A stretch of DNA of 64,000 nucleotides from Holothuria scabra (taxonomy: Eukaryota > Echinodermata > Holothuroidea > Aspidochirotida > Holothuriidae): assembly GCA_037179385.1 (NCBI GenBank), contig CM074179.1, positions 74,203,719 to 74,267,718 of the forward strand, read 5' to 3'. The notes under the pieces are model-generated. The model saw nothing but the letters and a program-made list of their open reading frames with translations, had not been told where the DNA came from and did not search any database. The position numbers were made by a program, and so were the translations under genes. Below, in pieces: positions 37,203 to 51,639 of this stretch (within the stretch, counting starts at the first letter, position 1; the number at the start of each line of letters is the position of its first letter).

Positions 37203-40200
37203 GTTCCCGCTCTCTCAGATGTGTCGTGCAATATTCATTACTAGCTAACTACAAGTTAGTTTCCTTGCCTTTTTTAGCCTTTTTTATATCAAAAACAATG
37301 CTATATATTGGACCAGTGTTCCCTGAACAACGTCTGCTCGTGTAAAAGCAACATCTTTTTCGAAAATTAAGCAAACAAAAACTGAATTACAAATCCCTGA
37401 GAGTATATGGTTTATATGATATGCAACCCGCAGTTCAGGATATTCATCTTTTATAACATGGCAGTTTTAGACATCATTACGTCACAATTGGGACTTCAGT
37501 GTACTAATGAGGGTTAAACATGGTCTCTAAAATGTACCTTTCTCTTGAGTTTTACCCATATTGTTGGAAGTGTTTACGAATGGGTCCATCTCCTCGGTCT
37601 GCTTAGCCTCCGCCATGACGTCATTTTCTTTTTTAAATCATCCATTTAAAACGGGACACCCTCAGAATTTATACCCTGAATGAAAGATAATTTGATTAAT
37701 AAATAGTGGCCTTTGGCCTCTGACCTTGAATATATAAATATGGTGAGATTTCGCAATAGGCACATACCACCACGCTTGAATTTTCTAGAGCCCATAGTCC
37801 AGGAACTCCTGTTGTATAATGCAACTGTTCAATTAAGAATAAAAAGACTAAAATTTAAGCATAATTTAAGCATAGTTAGAAATACCCTATTCCCCGAAAA
37901 GGTAACCACAATTGTCTCCTCCACCCGTGAGTAGAAGTCATTTGTTCCAAAAATTTTCTCACCTTTCATTTTTATAGTAAGGATTACTGTGACAAGAGGT
38001 AGAGCTAAACGTAGGCACCTTCTTATATTGAACGCAACACAATCTCCACATATTACGCGGTTGGAATGAGATGAAAAAGCCCTTTAATTTGTGTTTTACT
38101 GTCCTGTTTTCAAATTAGCGACCGACAAAACAGGGGTTCATTGGCATCGCTAATCGAAACTATTTTTTATTGTACTTCACAAGTGGTCAGGGACAAATCG
38201 TTTGATAGACACATGACGAAAGTGGAGTGTACTCTTTGTGTTTTTATCTTGCTTCCTTTACTGTTAATTTCTATGAATAGCTTACAATTGCGTATTAAGC
38301 AATGTCTCTTCAACGGTGGCGTTTTTAGCATTTTTAAAACAATTAATAAAAAAGAAAAAAAAAAAACGTTCATATCCTGGATCAACCGTGGAATAGAATT
38401 TGAATAACAACATATTAATCATCTTACAAGAATTGATTACATAGTTTCATAAAAATGGAAACTGAAACTTTATTTCTTGGTATTTTGTCATACGGGGTAA
38501 CTGTTCAAGTATAAGAAAAATTATAGCCTTAAGAAACAATACTACACTAAGAAACAATTGTTCACATAAGATAGAAACACTAAGAATTGCCTGCATTTTA
38601 AATAGATAGAATTGTCAGTTGACAGAGCCAATGTCGGTAGAGTTGTATGCGCTGTATCTGCAATCAAATCGAGGGTAATAAAATGCAAATCAAAGATAAG
38701 CATGTCAAGCAACTGTGCAAAACCAATAAGATTCACAGCTCAAACTAATAAATTAATGTAAAAAAATACGGCACTTTTAATGCTAATCTCCCATCGACGT
38801 ACTTTTGTTAAACTTATACAAAACTGATACTCAGTATCAGAGAAATGCTATGCAAAAATATTGCATTAAGTAATGACCCTAGCTTTAGGGTCTCTCAGCA
38901 GTGTCATTACCATGGCTATACTGGTATCCCTTTTTGCGAGTCCTAGAGGCAAGTTGCAAGCCATTGTTAGTATTTGAAGAGAGGAGACTGAGATATAGAG
39001 AGCTTGACCAATTCTTCCAAACAATGTTAATAAGTTAATTATCTCCAAGAAGCCAAATTTGATTGACAGGTTTCTTTGTTCTTACTGTTTGATATTCGTT
39101 GATTGTTCCTTTTAATGACGATCTCCTCCTTTTGAAGTCCATTAATCATGTGAAGATACTGGTTTCAATGTTTAACTGCTTCCCGATAACCTACATATGA
39201 TACGTTTTCACCGTTTTGATCGAAACGACTGTGCAGTCTTTTAAAGTTTACAATTCCATTTGTATTCTAATTTTTATATCACGGAAATAATGTACCTGTG
39301 TTGTAACCAACGGGGGTCTCAATATTTGCGATGCTATTTTAAACAATTCTGCTTTGTTCCTGCAATAGCGAAAAGTGCACTTTTGCTTGAAAAGTAACAA
39401 AGGAATGACTTTATGCTTTTAAAACTCCCGCTGACGACACCGTATTGGCATTATTGTACTTATTTGACTACTGGTAATGCGATGCTAAGGAGGAATACTA
39501 TATTCTTTGCCCTTCCAGCTGTAGCAAACGACCGGCACAATAATGTCTCTAAACTTAAGTGTCGTCTATGCACATTGTTCAAGAGAGGAGCAGAAAGTCA
39601 TTTGTGTATCGCCTCTAGCTCCCTGCCCTTCCATCTCCCTGGCATCTGCAAGGCAAGTTTCAAGTTAGTAGGGGCTCTTGCTTATTTTGCCTGGCTGGCG
39701 TGCTCATTTTTGGTCTTTCAAAAGTTTTAATATAAACGTAACATTAACATAATATTTGTCACAATAATTTATACGCGAGCAGTTTGATTCAAAGTTAACG
39801 TTTCGTAACTTCAGCGACTGCCACAACAAGAGCGAAAATGGTCAGTTTTACGTTTAGTTACATGAAAATTTGGAAGGAGGGCATTTCATGTAAAGCAACC
39901 TTCATAACCTAGAGAGTAGAGGGTAAATTCTCATCAAACTTCATTACAAAGGTACGTAGTGTTTCACTTGAATTTATACATAACAGTGACTTAAATATGG
40001 CAATCGTTTGATGTCGATAGAAGGAGAGCCGATAAACGTCATGTGTTGTACTTGAACCTTCCATTTAAAGACAGTTGAAACATCAATATACTCTTACGGG
40101 TCTACTTTGAAGGTTTATCTTGTTCGTGAAAATCAGCAGTATCATTTACCTTACCACAAACTAGCTCAAGTGAAAGTTTATTTAGGAACAACAAAAAGAA

Positions 40201-40809
40201 TTTAACACGCCAAAGGTTTCATAAACCGTTTTAAAAATCAGGCTAGTTACATCCAAACCTAAAAGAGTTCTAACGCGTTTTTTTTTCTACCTTCAGAAGT
40301 CATGCTCCTTAACTGTCAAGTAAAGTCAGAGTTTTGCGCAAGACACTATATCTTTAATAAACTGTATTCAAACATCCGATTGTGTCCCGCTATGAGTATT
40401 GAGTCAATTGCATATTTCCATGTGACTTTGTTGGTGTTATAATGCACATAGAACAAAAGTGTATGCAATTAGGTAATGACTGCAATGATGGTTCCATGCT
40501 TATCTGAAAGTAATTTTTAACAAATTTAATCATATCCGTTGATAAACATACACCAACATAAAACTTATTTTTTCACAACAGTAACTTCTTAACCAGTTTT
40601 ACGGGGAGCGCATTCACAATAACCAGGCCAAATGTGGCTTTTGAATGAAACAGAATAACGCACTCCTTTTGAATCAGCTGTTCAATCGTGCTAGTGTTTT
40701 TGTGTTAATTTGGACTCATGTCAGTTTTAACTTAATACTAACAGTGGTCATTATTTAGTCATATCAGCTACTTGTCTTCATTGGGTGTATCATTGTGTTG
40801 AGAAGGCTG
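37203..40809. other. No recognisable gene
   Basis: AT-rich sequence. The longest ORFs (39413-39730 plus, 105 codons; 38141-38407 plus, 88 codons) lack recognisable motifs and good splice context. Confidence 0.5.
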
Positions 40810-41383
<574 letters not shown>

Positions 41384-41384
<1 letters not shown>

Positions 41385-44300
41385 TTTGTGTTGTTTTGTT
41401 GCATTGACTTATCATATATCAGAGCTATATTATTGGCTAGGGAATTCAGAGGTTGGATGAATTGGAGAAAAGTTTACAGCCTACTGTTACTAGTTTACGG
41501 AAATTTTTAGTTATTTTATGGAAATTGAGCAAAATTTGGCAGAATCTTTGAGTTGAGGATTGTGTATTCAAGTTTTGGCAGAATAACTTCATGCATTTCC
41601 CTTTTGTCAAACAAGTAGAATCACATTATGTAGGCAAGCCGCGTTTAAGGGAGTTTCAGCCTTTGAAGGCCAGAAACTATTTTGTCGAAACTGTTAAAAG
41701 TTATGCAAGATAACAGCCAGACATCAAGCTTAGTTGTACGCAATGTTGCTATTCTTAGAAACTTCTAAGTGAGATCCTTGCCCAGTAGTCTACTAGTCGA
41801 TTCCCGTTATGTTTTTATCCAATAGTTGAAGTAAAATAATTCAATAGTCCTTTTTTTAAACGTTGCAACATGCCCGATGACTTCCTTTTTGTCGTGTACT
41901 TTTTACTTTCTCTTTCTTCCATTTTCTCATATTTTAGATGCTGTTTTGAATTCTTGATATAAGTTTTTCAATTTTCAGTGTTTTTGGTTATTATTGTGCT
42001 ATGCGTTTACTTTCTCTTATTTTCAGTCTTCCTTTGTATGTATAGGTTATTAAAATGTTATAGTGCCACTTGTGATTTGTTTTGTCTCATGAGAAGATTC
42101 ACTTGAATGCCCTTATGAAGAGAATGAGGTTGCTTTGATCTTATTTTGTCTTACATCGTTAGCAATTATAAATAAGGAAAACGAAGACCGAAGGTGAATC
42201 AAGGCTGTCTTAGGAAGACGTTTGTTCAATGGACCAAAAGAGTTTTATGTAGTTTTTAAAGTCCGTAGTCCTCCAGAATTAGAAATGTTTGCGTCAGGGG
42301 ATGCAACGAAAAATACATCCTTTGTTTTAAAAAGAAAATGTTAGCCTGTAAGAAAAGTTAAAGAAAAGAATTGACAAAAGAGTGAACAAAGGGAAAATGA
42401 ATGTAAGTTCTAATCAGACATTTTATTAATTTTTTTTTTTTTTTGAATTAGGAAACCATTGAAAAACATTTAAATCGCTAACAACAATTATTTCTTGCAC
42501 CGAATTTTTGAAGCAGAATAAATACAAAATAAAAAGATGTACTTTGAGACAAAACTCATCTACTTCCGAACGTAAACAATATTTTACAGACTTTTTGTGA
42601 ATGTTACAATAACACCAGTCGAAGACGTGACTCGAGTCTGACTCAAATCACGATTGCAAAGACTCGTGTCTGACTCAAATCACAAGCTGAAAGGAATCGA
42701 CTCGACTCAAGTCGTCACTTGCCTCGACTTGACTTGAGTCACAATTCTTAAAAACTCAACTTGACTCGACCTTGCCCACAGTGACTCATATTGAATAGAG
42801 TCGTTACTAATGCGACTCGAGTCACACCCCAGCAGTCTAAGACAGAACAGAACCACAAACGTCTTTTTCACTACTGCACTAAGCGACGGTTTTCATCGAC
42901 GAGTTCTGTATCTGTATAGCACAGGGGGAATAGTGCGTGCCAATTAGTTTCCATGCAATGCCATTGTTACTCTTCCAAGGAAAAAAATGTTTTACATTTA
43001 AAAATTTTCACTTGTGTTACGCCAGGCTTACCCCGACTCCGCGCGACAATGGATTCAAAATTGTGAAATATGTATACTTTGAAAAAAAAACTCCTATAAC
43101 ATCACAGTAAAAACAAAGGAATAAATAAGAACCCTGCCGCATCTGCAGCAAGGGTTGCTAGTTATTTCTTTTTTTTTTTTTTTTAAATACTTTCATTTCA
43201 AAGGGATTTTTTAAAGTGTATATCAGTACAGCCGTCCTTAAAGGCATTTAAAACAGTGCCTCTGATAACGATGACCTAAACGATCGATTTGTATGATTTG
43301 TGAAATCTTTTAATATGATATTCAAAATTTAAGCATGCCAAAGCATTGTATAGCAAGAATCCGCCAGTGAAATGCTGAGTCTGAAAGTATCCCCCTTAGT
43401 CTTTCATTTGAGAGGATTCAAAATACCTGGACGTGTTTGAAGTATGCTTACGAGCAGATGCAAACTAGTCCAAATTGATCTTGCTTTACCTTCTTATCTT
43501 TCATATCTTATCTTTGATTATTAAGTAAACACCACATTAACGTACCCGCAAAGGTGCCGCAATCGGAGCCGGGGTGGGAAGACTCAATCGGAAGGCTGCC
43601 CCTGCTGAATTTTTCTTTTTATTTTGTCTGCAGGGGCGGCGCCAGAGTGTCAAAATTTGGGGGTAGGGGGAAACTGAACCCAAAGGAAAATGCTGGAGAC
43701 AAAGATTCTCGCGCGCAGCGAGAGATCTTGCGAGTGGGGTCCATGGGCCCGCCTTAGGGCCCCATGTGGGGTACTGGGGCAAAGCCCCGGTAGGGGCCCA
43801 GGTGGCGAAGCCCCCGGAAGCTCTGAGTTTTTAGCATATCTCCGGGTGATAAATTAAGTCTTAGGAGTGGTATCTAATTTGAAATTTCGGTTGATCTAAC
43901 ACTAAAATTAACGACTTCTTTTCATTGGGAGTATCATTCCACATTTTAGCGTTGCACCTTGTACCACTATGCTAGTTAGAGGCATAACCAGACTTTTTTT
44001 TTTCATTTGGGTGGGGTGCTGGGGATGGGCAAAGTGTTGAAGTAGTGTTAAGCTGTAATGGCACTTTCTTAGGGGAACGCAATCAAAAGTTGGCGTGCAG
44101 CCTACAGAAATCATCGATGGATGCATGGGGGAGAATAACAAACAATAGAAAAATAAATAAATCACGCTATGTACCACGCCGCGTACTGCCAAGACAGGGC
44201 AATGTTGTTTCATTGCGTGATATGCGTACCACATGTAAATTGAAACCCCTGACCCTTAAACTGGAGGACGTAGGCCTATTTTAAGGGCATGTAGGCAAAC

Positions 44301-46724
44301 TTTTCATCAGTATCAATTGCACCCAGGCACCAGTGCACTTTCACCCCTAACATACACACACATAGGCCATATACACATCCGTTCCCGCAGTTTTACCTTG
44401 GGGGGGGGGGGGCAACTGGAGGGCAAGGTCAAAATCTGAGGGGGCAAAGTCCCCCTTATGTCCCCCTCCCCCGTAGCGCCGTCACCGTTTGTTTGGGAGC
44501 CTTAACCAGTCGGAATATGTTTGATTTCATGCTCATAAGAAACTAGGCAGAAAAGAAAGTTAAATTTTTCCAAAAACATTATTGTGCTAAACGTACCAAA
44601 AAGGTTTTGAGAACAAGAGTGTATTTTGAGGTTTCAGATTACTGGTCGCTAGTCTGGGAGCTTTAACCCCTTTTGTGTCAATTCCTGATCTTTTTTTCTG
44701 GTTTGGAAATTGGCTCCAACGTTCTATCTATTCTTTGCACAAAGGTGGCGCCAGCTAGCGGGACATTGCCCCTGCCGGGGAACACTATCCCCACGTCAGG
44801 GAAGGTCGTTGGTTTCGTCGGGAAGGCTCTAAAAGATAGTCCAAAAATAAAAAAAAAAAAAAACAAGAAAAAGACCCTAAAAAGACTCAAGGGACAAGAT
44901 GGGTGATCTTGAACATATTTTTTTTTCTTTTGTAACGCTATCTTAATACATATCGGAATCGATTTTCAATAACTTCTTTGTAGCTCTGTTATACCTTATT
45001 CAATGTATTTTGGCACATCTCCTCCTCCGAGAGGACGACGAGAAGTATTAAAAAATGAACCGTTTTTCCTTTTGTAACGCTATTTTCACCCATATATTAA
45101 TCGGTTTTAATCACTTCTTTCTAATAGCTCTGTTATGCCTCATTCCATGTACTGTGTCCCACCTATAATGCGTGCTCGCAAGGTCACCCCCAAGCCAAGA
45201 CTTTGTCAGTGTTGCAGACCAGAGAACTGGGAGTTCCATGTGCAGACCAGGGAGTTGTACCCTATGCAGACTCAAAGGGTGGGTGGCAACAACAGCGGAG
45301 GCCGGGGCCATGCCCCGGTCGGAGGAAGCTGCCCTCGCCAGTTGTTAAGAAGATCCAATTTCATCAGAAAGTTTTCAATTTTAGGCCCACGCTAAAGGGG
45401 ATATAAGCCCTATAAACTTACTTGCTTCAAAAAAAAAAAAGAAAAAAAGAACATATTCTTCAAGGAAACTCTCGCAATTCCCAATTTTTCCTACAAAACG
45501 GACTGGACTATATCCGTCCTGCCCGCGAAATGTGAATTTGAGCAACGGTAATGAAAATTCGTCCGTCGTTATCAGTTACACATAATGATAAATAGTATTG
45601 TGAGAATATCATCCCAAAAGTCTGACTAAAAATTCATTTAAAGCTGCATCGAAACGTTCGGGAACATATCTCCAATGAAGTAATATCATTAATAGTTGTG
45701 AGTTAAGACAGACACAGAAAATTTAATCAAGTAGTGCACCTTGCAAGTAAATACAACGAAGAAAGTCATATTAGAGTTAAAAATATTAGCATGTTTACAA
45801 ATTTGTTGCATATTTCTCCCCGAAAAAATCAAGACATTTCAATTTTTTTTTTTACTATTGAGTGAAACTTTAAAGTTCCACTTTAATAAAAAAAGGAAAA
45901 AAAAATGCAAACCAGCAACTTGCAAAGGAAAGTTAAAAATAGCGACTACTTCATTTCTAGTTACAAGCCTGGTAAATGTCATTTCCGGGTTCGATATTTC
46001 AAAAATTTCTGGACGCTTCGCGCCAGCCGATGGTGAAGCTTTACTTAGATGGTGGTTTGGTCAAACTTATTACTTGATAGAGCATTGCGTTCTCGCATAT
46101 TACTCTTACTTGGAGGAAATAGCAGATATGTAGTGTAAAATTTATTGAGAGAGAAATCTCAAAATAACGATTGATTTTTTTTTTTTCGTTGTAACTAGCC
46201 GGGGAAATGTCAATCCCAACAGCCTGGGGTTATCGATTTTTCCAAAACCTCTCTGTGCTCCGCCTATGAAGTAGGGACTACATTTTTTGAACAAGAATTC
46301 TTCTGCCCGTATCTCTCTCCACCGCCCAAACTGGGACGCTTCCGTGAGCCTTTATTAATATATAAACTATAGCAATGCAAATATGTGGGAACCCAAACCT
46401 TTTTCACGGGGAAATTTTCCAAAATTGTCCGTGGGACTTAGTCTGGACGATGATATCCAATAACCCCAACAAAACTTAAAATCACTTGATTTTTTTGACT
46501 ACTTGATTTGTCTCGTAAAATGGTCAAAATGGTTAAATCCGCCATTAACCCTAACATAACCTTCAAATTATGAAATATGTGTTAAAATTGGCCAAAATTT
46601 CCAACTTCGATAGTTATTCCGAACAAAAAAAACAAGGCCAACTTCTATGATTCATCCGGCATCTTAATTTTGCTCTCGAAAAGCATAAGACTTAAAAAAT
46701 CCGAGTGGTTCTATTATGACCTTG
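41384..46724. repeat. Right arm of large inverted repeat IR1
   Basis: Inverted counterpart of 564-6750. It lacks the two TIR elements of the left arm, keeping empty sites near 42380 and at 41882-41884. Relative to the left arm it has extra sequence at about 44640-45060, including a local tandem duplication (TTTTGTAACGCTAT followed by TCTGTTATRCCT at 44930-45015 and again at 45070-45160). Just outside it, at 46726-46746, is a 21-bp palindrome AAAGTCACTATTAGTGACTTT. Confidence 0.85.
42620..42800. repeat. Array of GAGTC/GACTC words, right copy
   Basis: Inverted copy of the block at 3944-4115, with GACTCGAGTC and TGACTCAAATCAC words. Confidence 0.6.
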
Positions 46725-46749
46725 TAAAGTCACTATTAGTGACTTTAAA

Positions 46750-48025
46750 AAACTTAACTACACAATACGCCGAATGATACGGACGGGTTCTGTTAGGTGG
46801 CTATCGAGGGACTGTTAACTGAAGGTTCTGCATTATTTTTCAAAACATTTCAACAAAAATGTCAATTGACCTTATTGCATCGTTGAACTTAGTTTAATTC
46901 CTGTAGGCCTATACACTTTGAACTCGAAATTTCTACAATGTTTGTAAAAATTGTTTTCATGTGAGACTTGGACCATCCAATGAACTTGGTGTCATTTTTA
47001 CCAAAAACAGAATTTTGTTTTCTTTTTGTGTTCGCTAGTTATACCATTGAGTGTAAACATCTAAATGTGTTGTGAAGATTCGGTGATTTGACACCTATAT
47101 TTTAGCAGGCTTTAATTTATAAGGGTTTGTCCGTTTCGAAACTCATAGACGTTTTGCTAAATCTTCGAGCGAGTATTGAAAAATATAAGTCAGTGTCAGT
47201 CAGATTTTATATAACTTCATCTAGAATCATAAAACCAATCAGTTCAAAGGAATATCTTGCTAACTACTTTCGCATATTTGAAAGATATCCTTTCACCCCA
47301 CTGAAAACCAAAAGTATTAAATGTTAAATAAGAGTTCATTTCAAAGTTTTTGTTTTAAAATGCTACCATTTTCTCTATTTTTATTCATATTATAGAAAAA
47401 AGAACAAAGGTAGTTCCCCTAAAACTTCCCGACCCGATTCTTTTTCAAGTTAACATAATATCACTTTCTTGGCTGTTTTATGTTTTACTTGACTGTAAAA
47501 GTACACTATACTATATGTCGATTAGTGCAGGGCAAAATAATTTACTATAAGATGACGTGTCTGGAATTCATCAGATCAAACGTATATGTAACTACTACTT
47601 TATTTTCCATAAAGAAAGTTTGAAACTATTCTTTTTCAATTTCTGTAAACTAAACGTTACTCGGCATGCGTATTTGTGAAGTTTAATTCTGTCATCATAA
47701 TCAATGAAGTTTTTTAAAAGAGGGTCGAGTATTTGAATGCTAGTGTACTCTACGCATTTTTCAAAAAGTTAAGCCAAAAGCAATTGAATTGCAGACCAAA
47801 TAAAAAGCTTGCCTCTTTTGCAAATAAATATTACTGATGTATTTAATTGTGGCTGTCGTGAAAGAAATATTTGGTACCACTTGGAGAACTGAACGTGTCG
47901 TGCCCTTGGTGCAAACAGTCATTGCGTCCCGCAGAAAGAGAAAATAATACATTACTCGAATTTTGGGGGAAAGAACCATTTTTTGTTTATGATCGAACAG
48001 TATAAGACATATATAAATATCTTAT
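46750..48025. other. No recognisable gene
   Basis: AT-rich; contains a stem of 11 bp (TAAGACATATA and its complement, 9-nt loop) at about 48003-48033. No coding signal. Confidence 0.5.
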
Positions 48026-49330
48026 ATGTCTTATGTAAATAACCATCTATACCGTCACTCTCTTTATACCAAATCTCAATCAGCGTGCCGTGAGAACGTT
48101 TCTACCGGGACTGCTCTATTGAAAAATCACACTGATATTGTCTCTGCTCTTGATCGAAAGAATATGCTTTACTTGAATTATGGATCTAAGGAACGCGTTC
48201 GATACCATAGACCACGGTATTTTAATCAAATAGATTTAAAATTTGGTTTGGTGTTGTAAGTGACTTCAATTTCACTAAGTTGTTAGAACTCAAAGTCTAC
48301 TTATAGACGTTTTTGAGTCAGGTTGTAGCTTCCTGGCCTGTGGAGTCCTCTAGGGTTCCCGATTAGGCCCATTAATTTTTGGTCGTACACGATGCCCTTG
48401 TAGGACATCCTCGCCAAATACGGTTGTCATTAACTCTTTTGTACTCAGGCGTGGACCATACTCAGTTTTATTTCACTTGAAATCGCGTATTTAATGTACT
48501 TTAGTAATTTAGAATTATGTATTGATGGAATGAAAACATGGAAAAGGGACAATTTGCCGTTGTTAAACAACTTTAAAACTGAAGTAAGTTTATTTAGTTA
48601 CCGGTTTTCACAGGCTGACCTTTCAGTTTCCCGTAGTAGATAACGTAAGAATAGGTGATTCTAAAGTAAAAAACTACCTTATGTGTAAGAAATCTTGGCG
48701 TATAGTGTAACAATCATCTGACTTAAAAGGAATACGATAAGAAATAAAATCAAACGGAATCTCTTGGCTTAAACAAAATTGGAAAAAATCGCAAATATCT
48801 TGACCAAAGTTCCACAGAAAAAAAAAAATGTCCATGATTTCGTTACTTCCAAATTCGATTATTGTAACAGCTTGCTTTTAGGAGTTTATGTGAGGGATCT
48901 TAAAAACTACAATTGATACAAAATGCTGTTCCAGTAATTGCCAGTCGTAAGTCAAAGCATGAGAGAGTTACAAATATCTTAGCGGAGCTGCAATGGTTAC
49001 CTATTAGAAAAAAAGATTCAATTTAAAGTACTTTTGGGGACTTACAAGATATTAATTCATAGCCTTGCCCCATTCCATCTTATCGATATGATTTATTGAA
49101 AGTTTATCAACCAACAAAAGCCTTAAGATCTAGTAGATTTCTTCTTGACACAGCTTTGACCTGGGATATCAATTATAGGACTCACGGTTGATAAGAGGAA
49201 GGTAATGCCGCCAATTTAATTATATGAACTACCGAAATCTTTGGAAAGAACTGCATTTTTGTAAGGACTTTCAAAGATACCTAGAAAACTTTCTCGTTTC
49301 TGTGTATTTTCGATTTCTTACGTTTTAGGT
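48026..49330 (+). pseudogene. Decayed CR1/L2-type LINE reverse transcriptase
   Basis: Fragments in all three forward frames match the usual order of a CR1/L2-clade ORF2. First comes a QSACRENVSTGTALL segment (the S-A-Y-R..ST-ETALL region) followed by LDRKNMLYLN, where the catalytic SAAFDTIDH motif that should follow is disrupted. Further on is a stretch ending in KLQLIQNA, then ILAELQWLPIRKK, and a C-terminal LYELPKSLERTAF near 49220-49260. Many stops and frameshifts intervene, so it is non-functional. The LxLIQNA and LxWLPI motifs are the strongest diagnostic features. Confidence 0.8.
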
Positions 49331-50074
49331 TTTCAGTCTACTAGTTGCTCCTTTTATCTCCGTGGGTGATTTATTTGATTTTGTAATATTTAATTATCAT
49401 ATCATTAATGAAACGCACGTCGCTCCGCCCCGAGAACAGTAACAACGAATTATTCATCAATCTGATGAATGTCGATAATGTAGTATGTGATAGTTTATTT
49501 ATGATTATGTTAATTTATAGAATTGTGTACTTTTTCATTCGGGCAAAGACTCAACGCTCAAATAACATAGTATTTTATAGTGCGGTGTTCGTTGTGCGGT
49601 GTACAAAGAAACCAAGCATATCACTTCTATAGAGGTCCGACGGTTGGTTAGGTGAGTTATTTGGGTGCGTTTGCTTTTGGGGATGTAGTTCGTTCAATGA
49701 GTATAGTTGTATTTGTTTGTGTTTAGCAAATAGGCGGTTCGTCAAACGGTCGGGGAACGAAAACTCTATTATGAAGTCTAATTCTCTCCGGATATAATGC
49801 ACTTCAAAAGTTGTAAATGTTGCATCATTCTATTTTTAAACTTTTAGACCTAAAATTGATTTATTACCTAAAACCAAGTATGCCTCGTTAATAAACTCTT
49901 TCTTAAACCGAGATACGGCGATGATTACGGGTATTTTTCTACCTACTACATCTAAAAAGATCATTTTAAATATTGGAAATTTTTAAATAAATTAACCAGA
50001 TACGTTATTACTGACTATTAATGTAGCCCTTTGAAGGACAAAACGTATTTACGTGACTTCGGGTGAAACATTAC

Positions 50075-50347
50075 CTTCAATAATGATCCCGTATACATTT
50101 ATAGAGGTTTGATAACAAAAACATTCGTAGATCCCTTCGTTTCTTATATCGGCAGAAGAAATCCTAAGAGAATAGTCTTCCAGTAAATGTACATTTCCAA
50201 AAAAGGATCTTCTTTGAAGAATAGTTCCTATCAACACTATGTCATCACAATAAAACCATCTATTATTTTTATCTGGTTGACATTTACATTCGAGAGCTAC
50301 CGAAGTTCCAAGGCGTACGCGGTAAAGAGTTGCGTTTTTTCCATGTG
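50075..50347 (-). CDS. V-set immunoglobulin domain exon
   Basis: 273 bp, exactly 91 codons, phase 1 at both borders: acceptor TGTTTAAG before 50347 and donor GAAG|GTAATG after 50075. The protein shows an A' strand (LYRVRLGTS), B-strand VALECKC, the invariant-position tryptophan in RWFYCDD, and the E-F region YSLRISSADIRNEGIYECFC, which has the D/E-x-G-x-Y-x-C motif with a tyrosine and cysteine in the right places. It ends in an IIIEG G strand. It is a single V-type domain, probably extracellular. It shares the E-C-x-C B-strand motif with the exon at 10962-11315. Signal-peptide and membrane exons were not found nearby. Confidence 0.7.
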
Positions 50348-51271
50348 CTTAAACACACCATAAAGTCACATGTTACATTAAAAAACACCAATGAACGAGA
50401 GATACTCGTCTTCGACATCTTTTGAATGAACTAAGACTCTTTCCCTTTTCCTAACTGTCACCCCAGTAAACACCAGTACGTAGTCTAACAAAGAACTAAA
50501 TGTAACCTGTATGTTTTGTATTATTTAGGTATTTTACAAAACGAAAGTGTAACGAATGAACTTATGAACACCATGGGATTTCTAGCCTGAAGGTCTCAAA
50601 TTTGAGTCCTGACCCTTTCATAGTGAAGACTTTGAAAATAGAACCTACTTCCGGGCTGACGTGTGTGTGTTTGATCATCAGGATGAAAAGGTCAGCTACA
50701 ACTTTAAAGACAGGTTGTGGCTGACCCGGACAAAAAAGAATTGGTAAGAAACTAAGCAGTAAAACGTTTTTTAAAATGAAAATAAATTAGGATTAAAACC
50801 TAATTTAACTAATTCACTAACTCCGGAAAAAGTTCCCTCACTTTTACATCGTCTGCTAGCTCTTGGTGTGGCACGATATTTTAAGTGATTGAAAGAAAGA
50901 GTGAATCTTGATTAGTTCACAAAACAGAAAAAGTTGTTCTTAAACCTGGTGCCAGCTTAAAAGTTATCAAAAACACCATGATTCGAAACGCTTTCGGCTG
51001 TTTCATTCAGGCTTTTTCGGCTTTAATAAAGCAAGACAAAACTCGTGCAAATATCGACCCTTAAAATTACTAAAAATTTGCTTAAAAGGGATAAAGGTTA
51101 CTTACACAAACTTAGACCAAGGATACACATTTCCTACAAGCAGCAAAGATTGAATTATCTAGGAAAAAATAAAAAATCGTTTTGAGTAGACTTTTAGCTT
51201 TCAAGTATTTTTCATTAACTTCTATGACACATTCATCGGGAAACTAACAAACAAGACGTACGTCTAGACCA

Positions 51272-51287
51272 GTTGCGGTGCCGCAAC
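51272..51287. repeat. GTTGCGG palindrome, short form
   Basis: GTTGCGGTGCCGCAAC: 7-bp arms around TG. The same arms occur at 56835-56866 and the left arm at 51498. Confidence 0.7.
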
Positions 51288-51639
51288 AAAACTTGACGTC
51301 ATCCATCATTTTGGCATGCAAAATGACCGTGAGATAGTGTCAATTGTAGTGATCTGTTTGCTGGACTTTAAGCATGACATTGGGTGTTAAAATATATCGG
51401 GATGACGTCGTTGTAGGAGTGTATTTTTAGATAAAATGCCGTGGTTGATTTGGGGTTAGCTGTGTCTTAGTTACAACTAGTTATTCCTAGATATTAAGTT
51501 GCGGCGCCTGCCACGCAGGCAGTTAGGCGTATGCTCTGCTACGACTCCAATATTGTCCTGTGAACGGTTTCTTGAGCAGTAGGTTTTACAGTATTTCGTA
51601 ATTAGATGGAGGGTGACGAACTAGCGCAAGTCAAGATGA

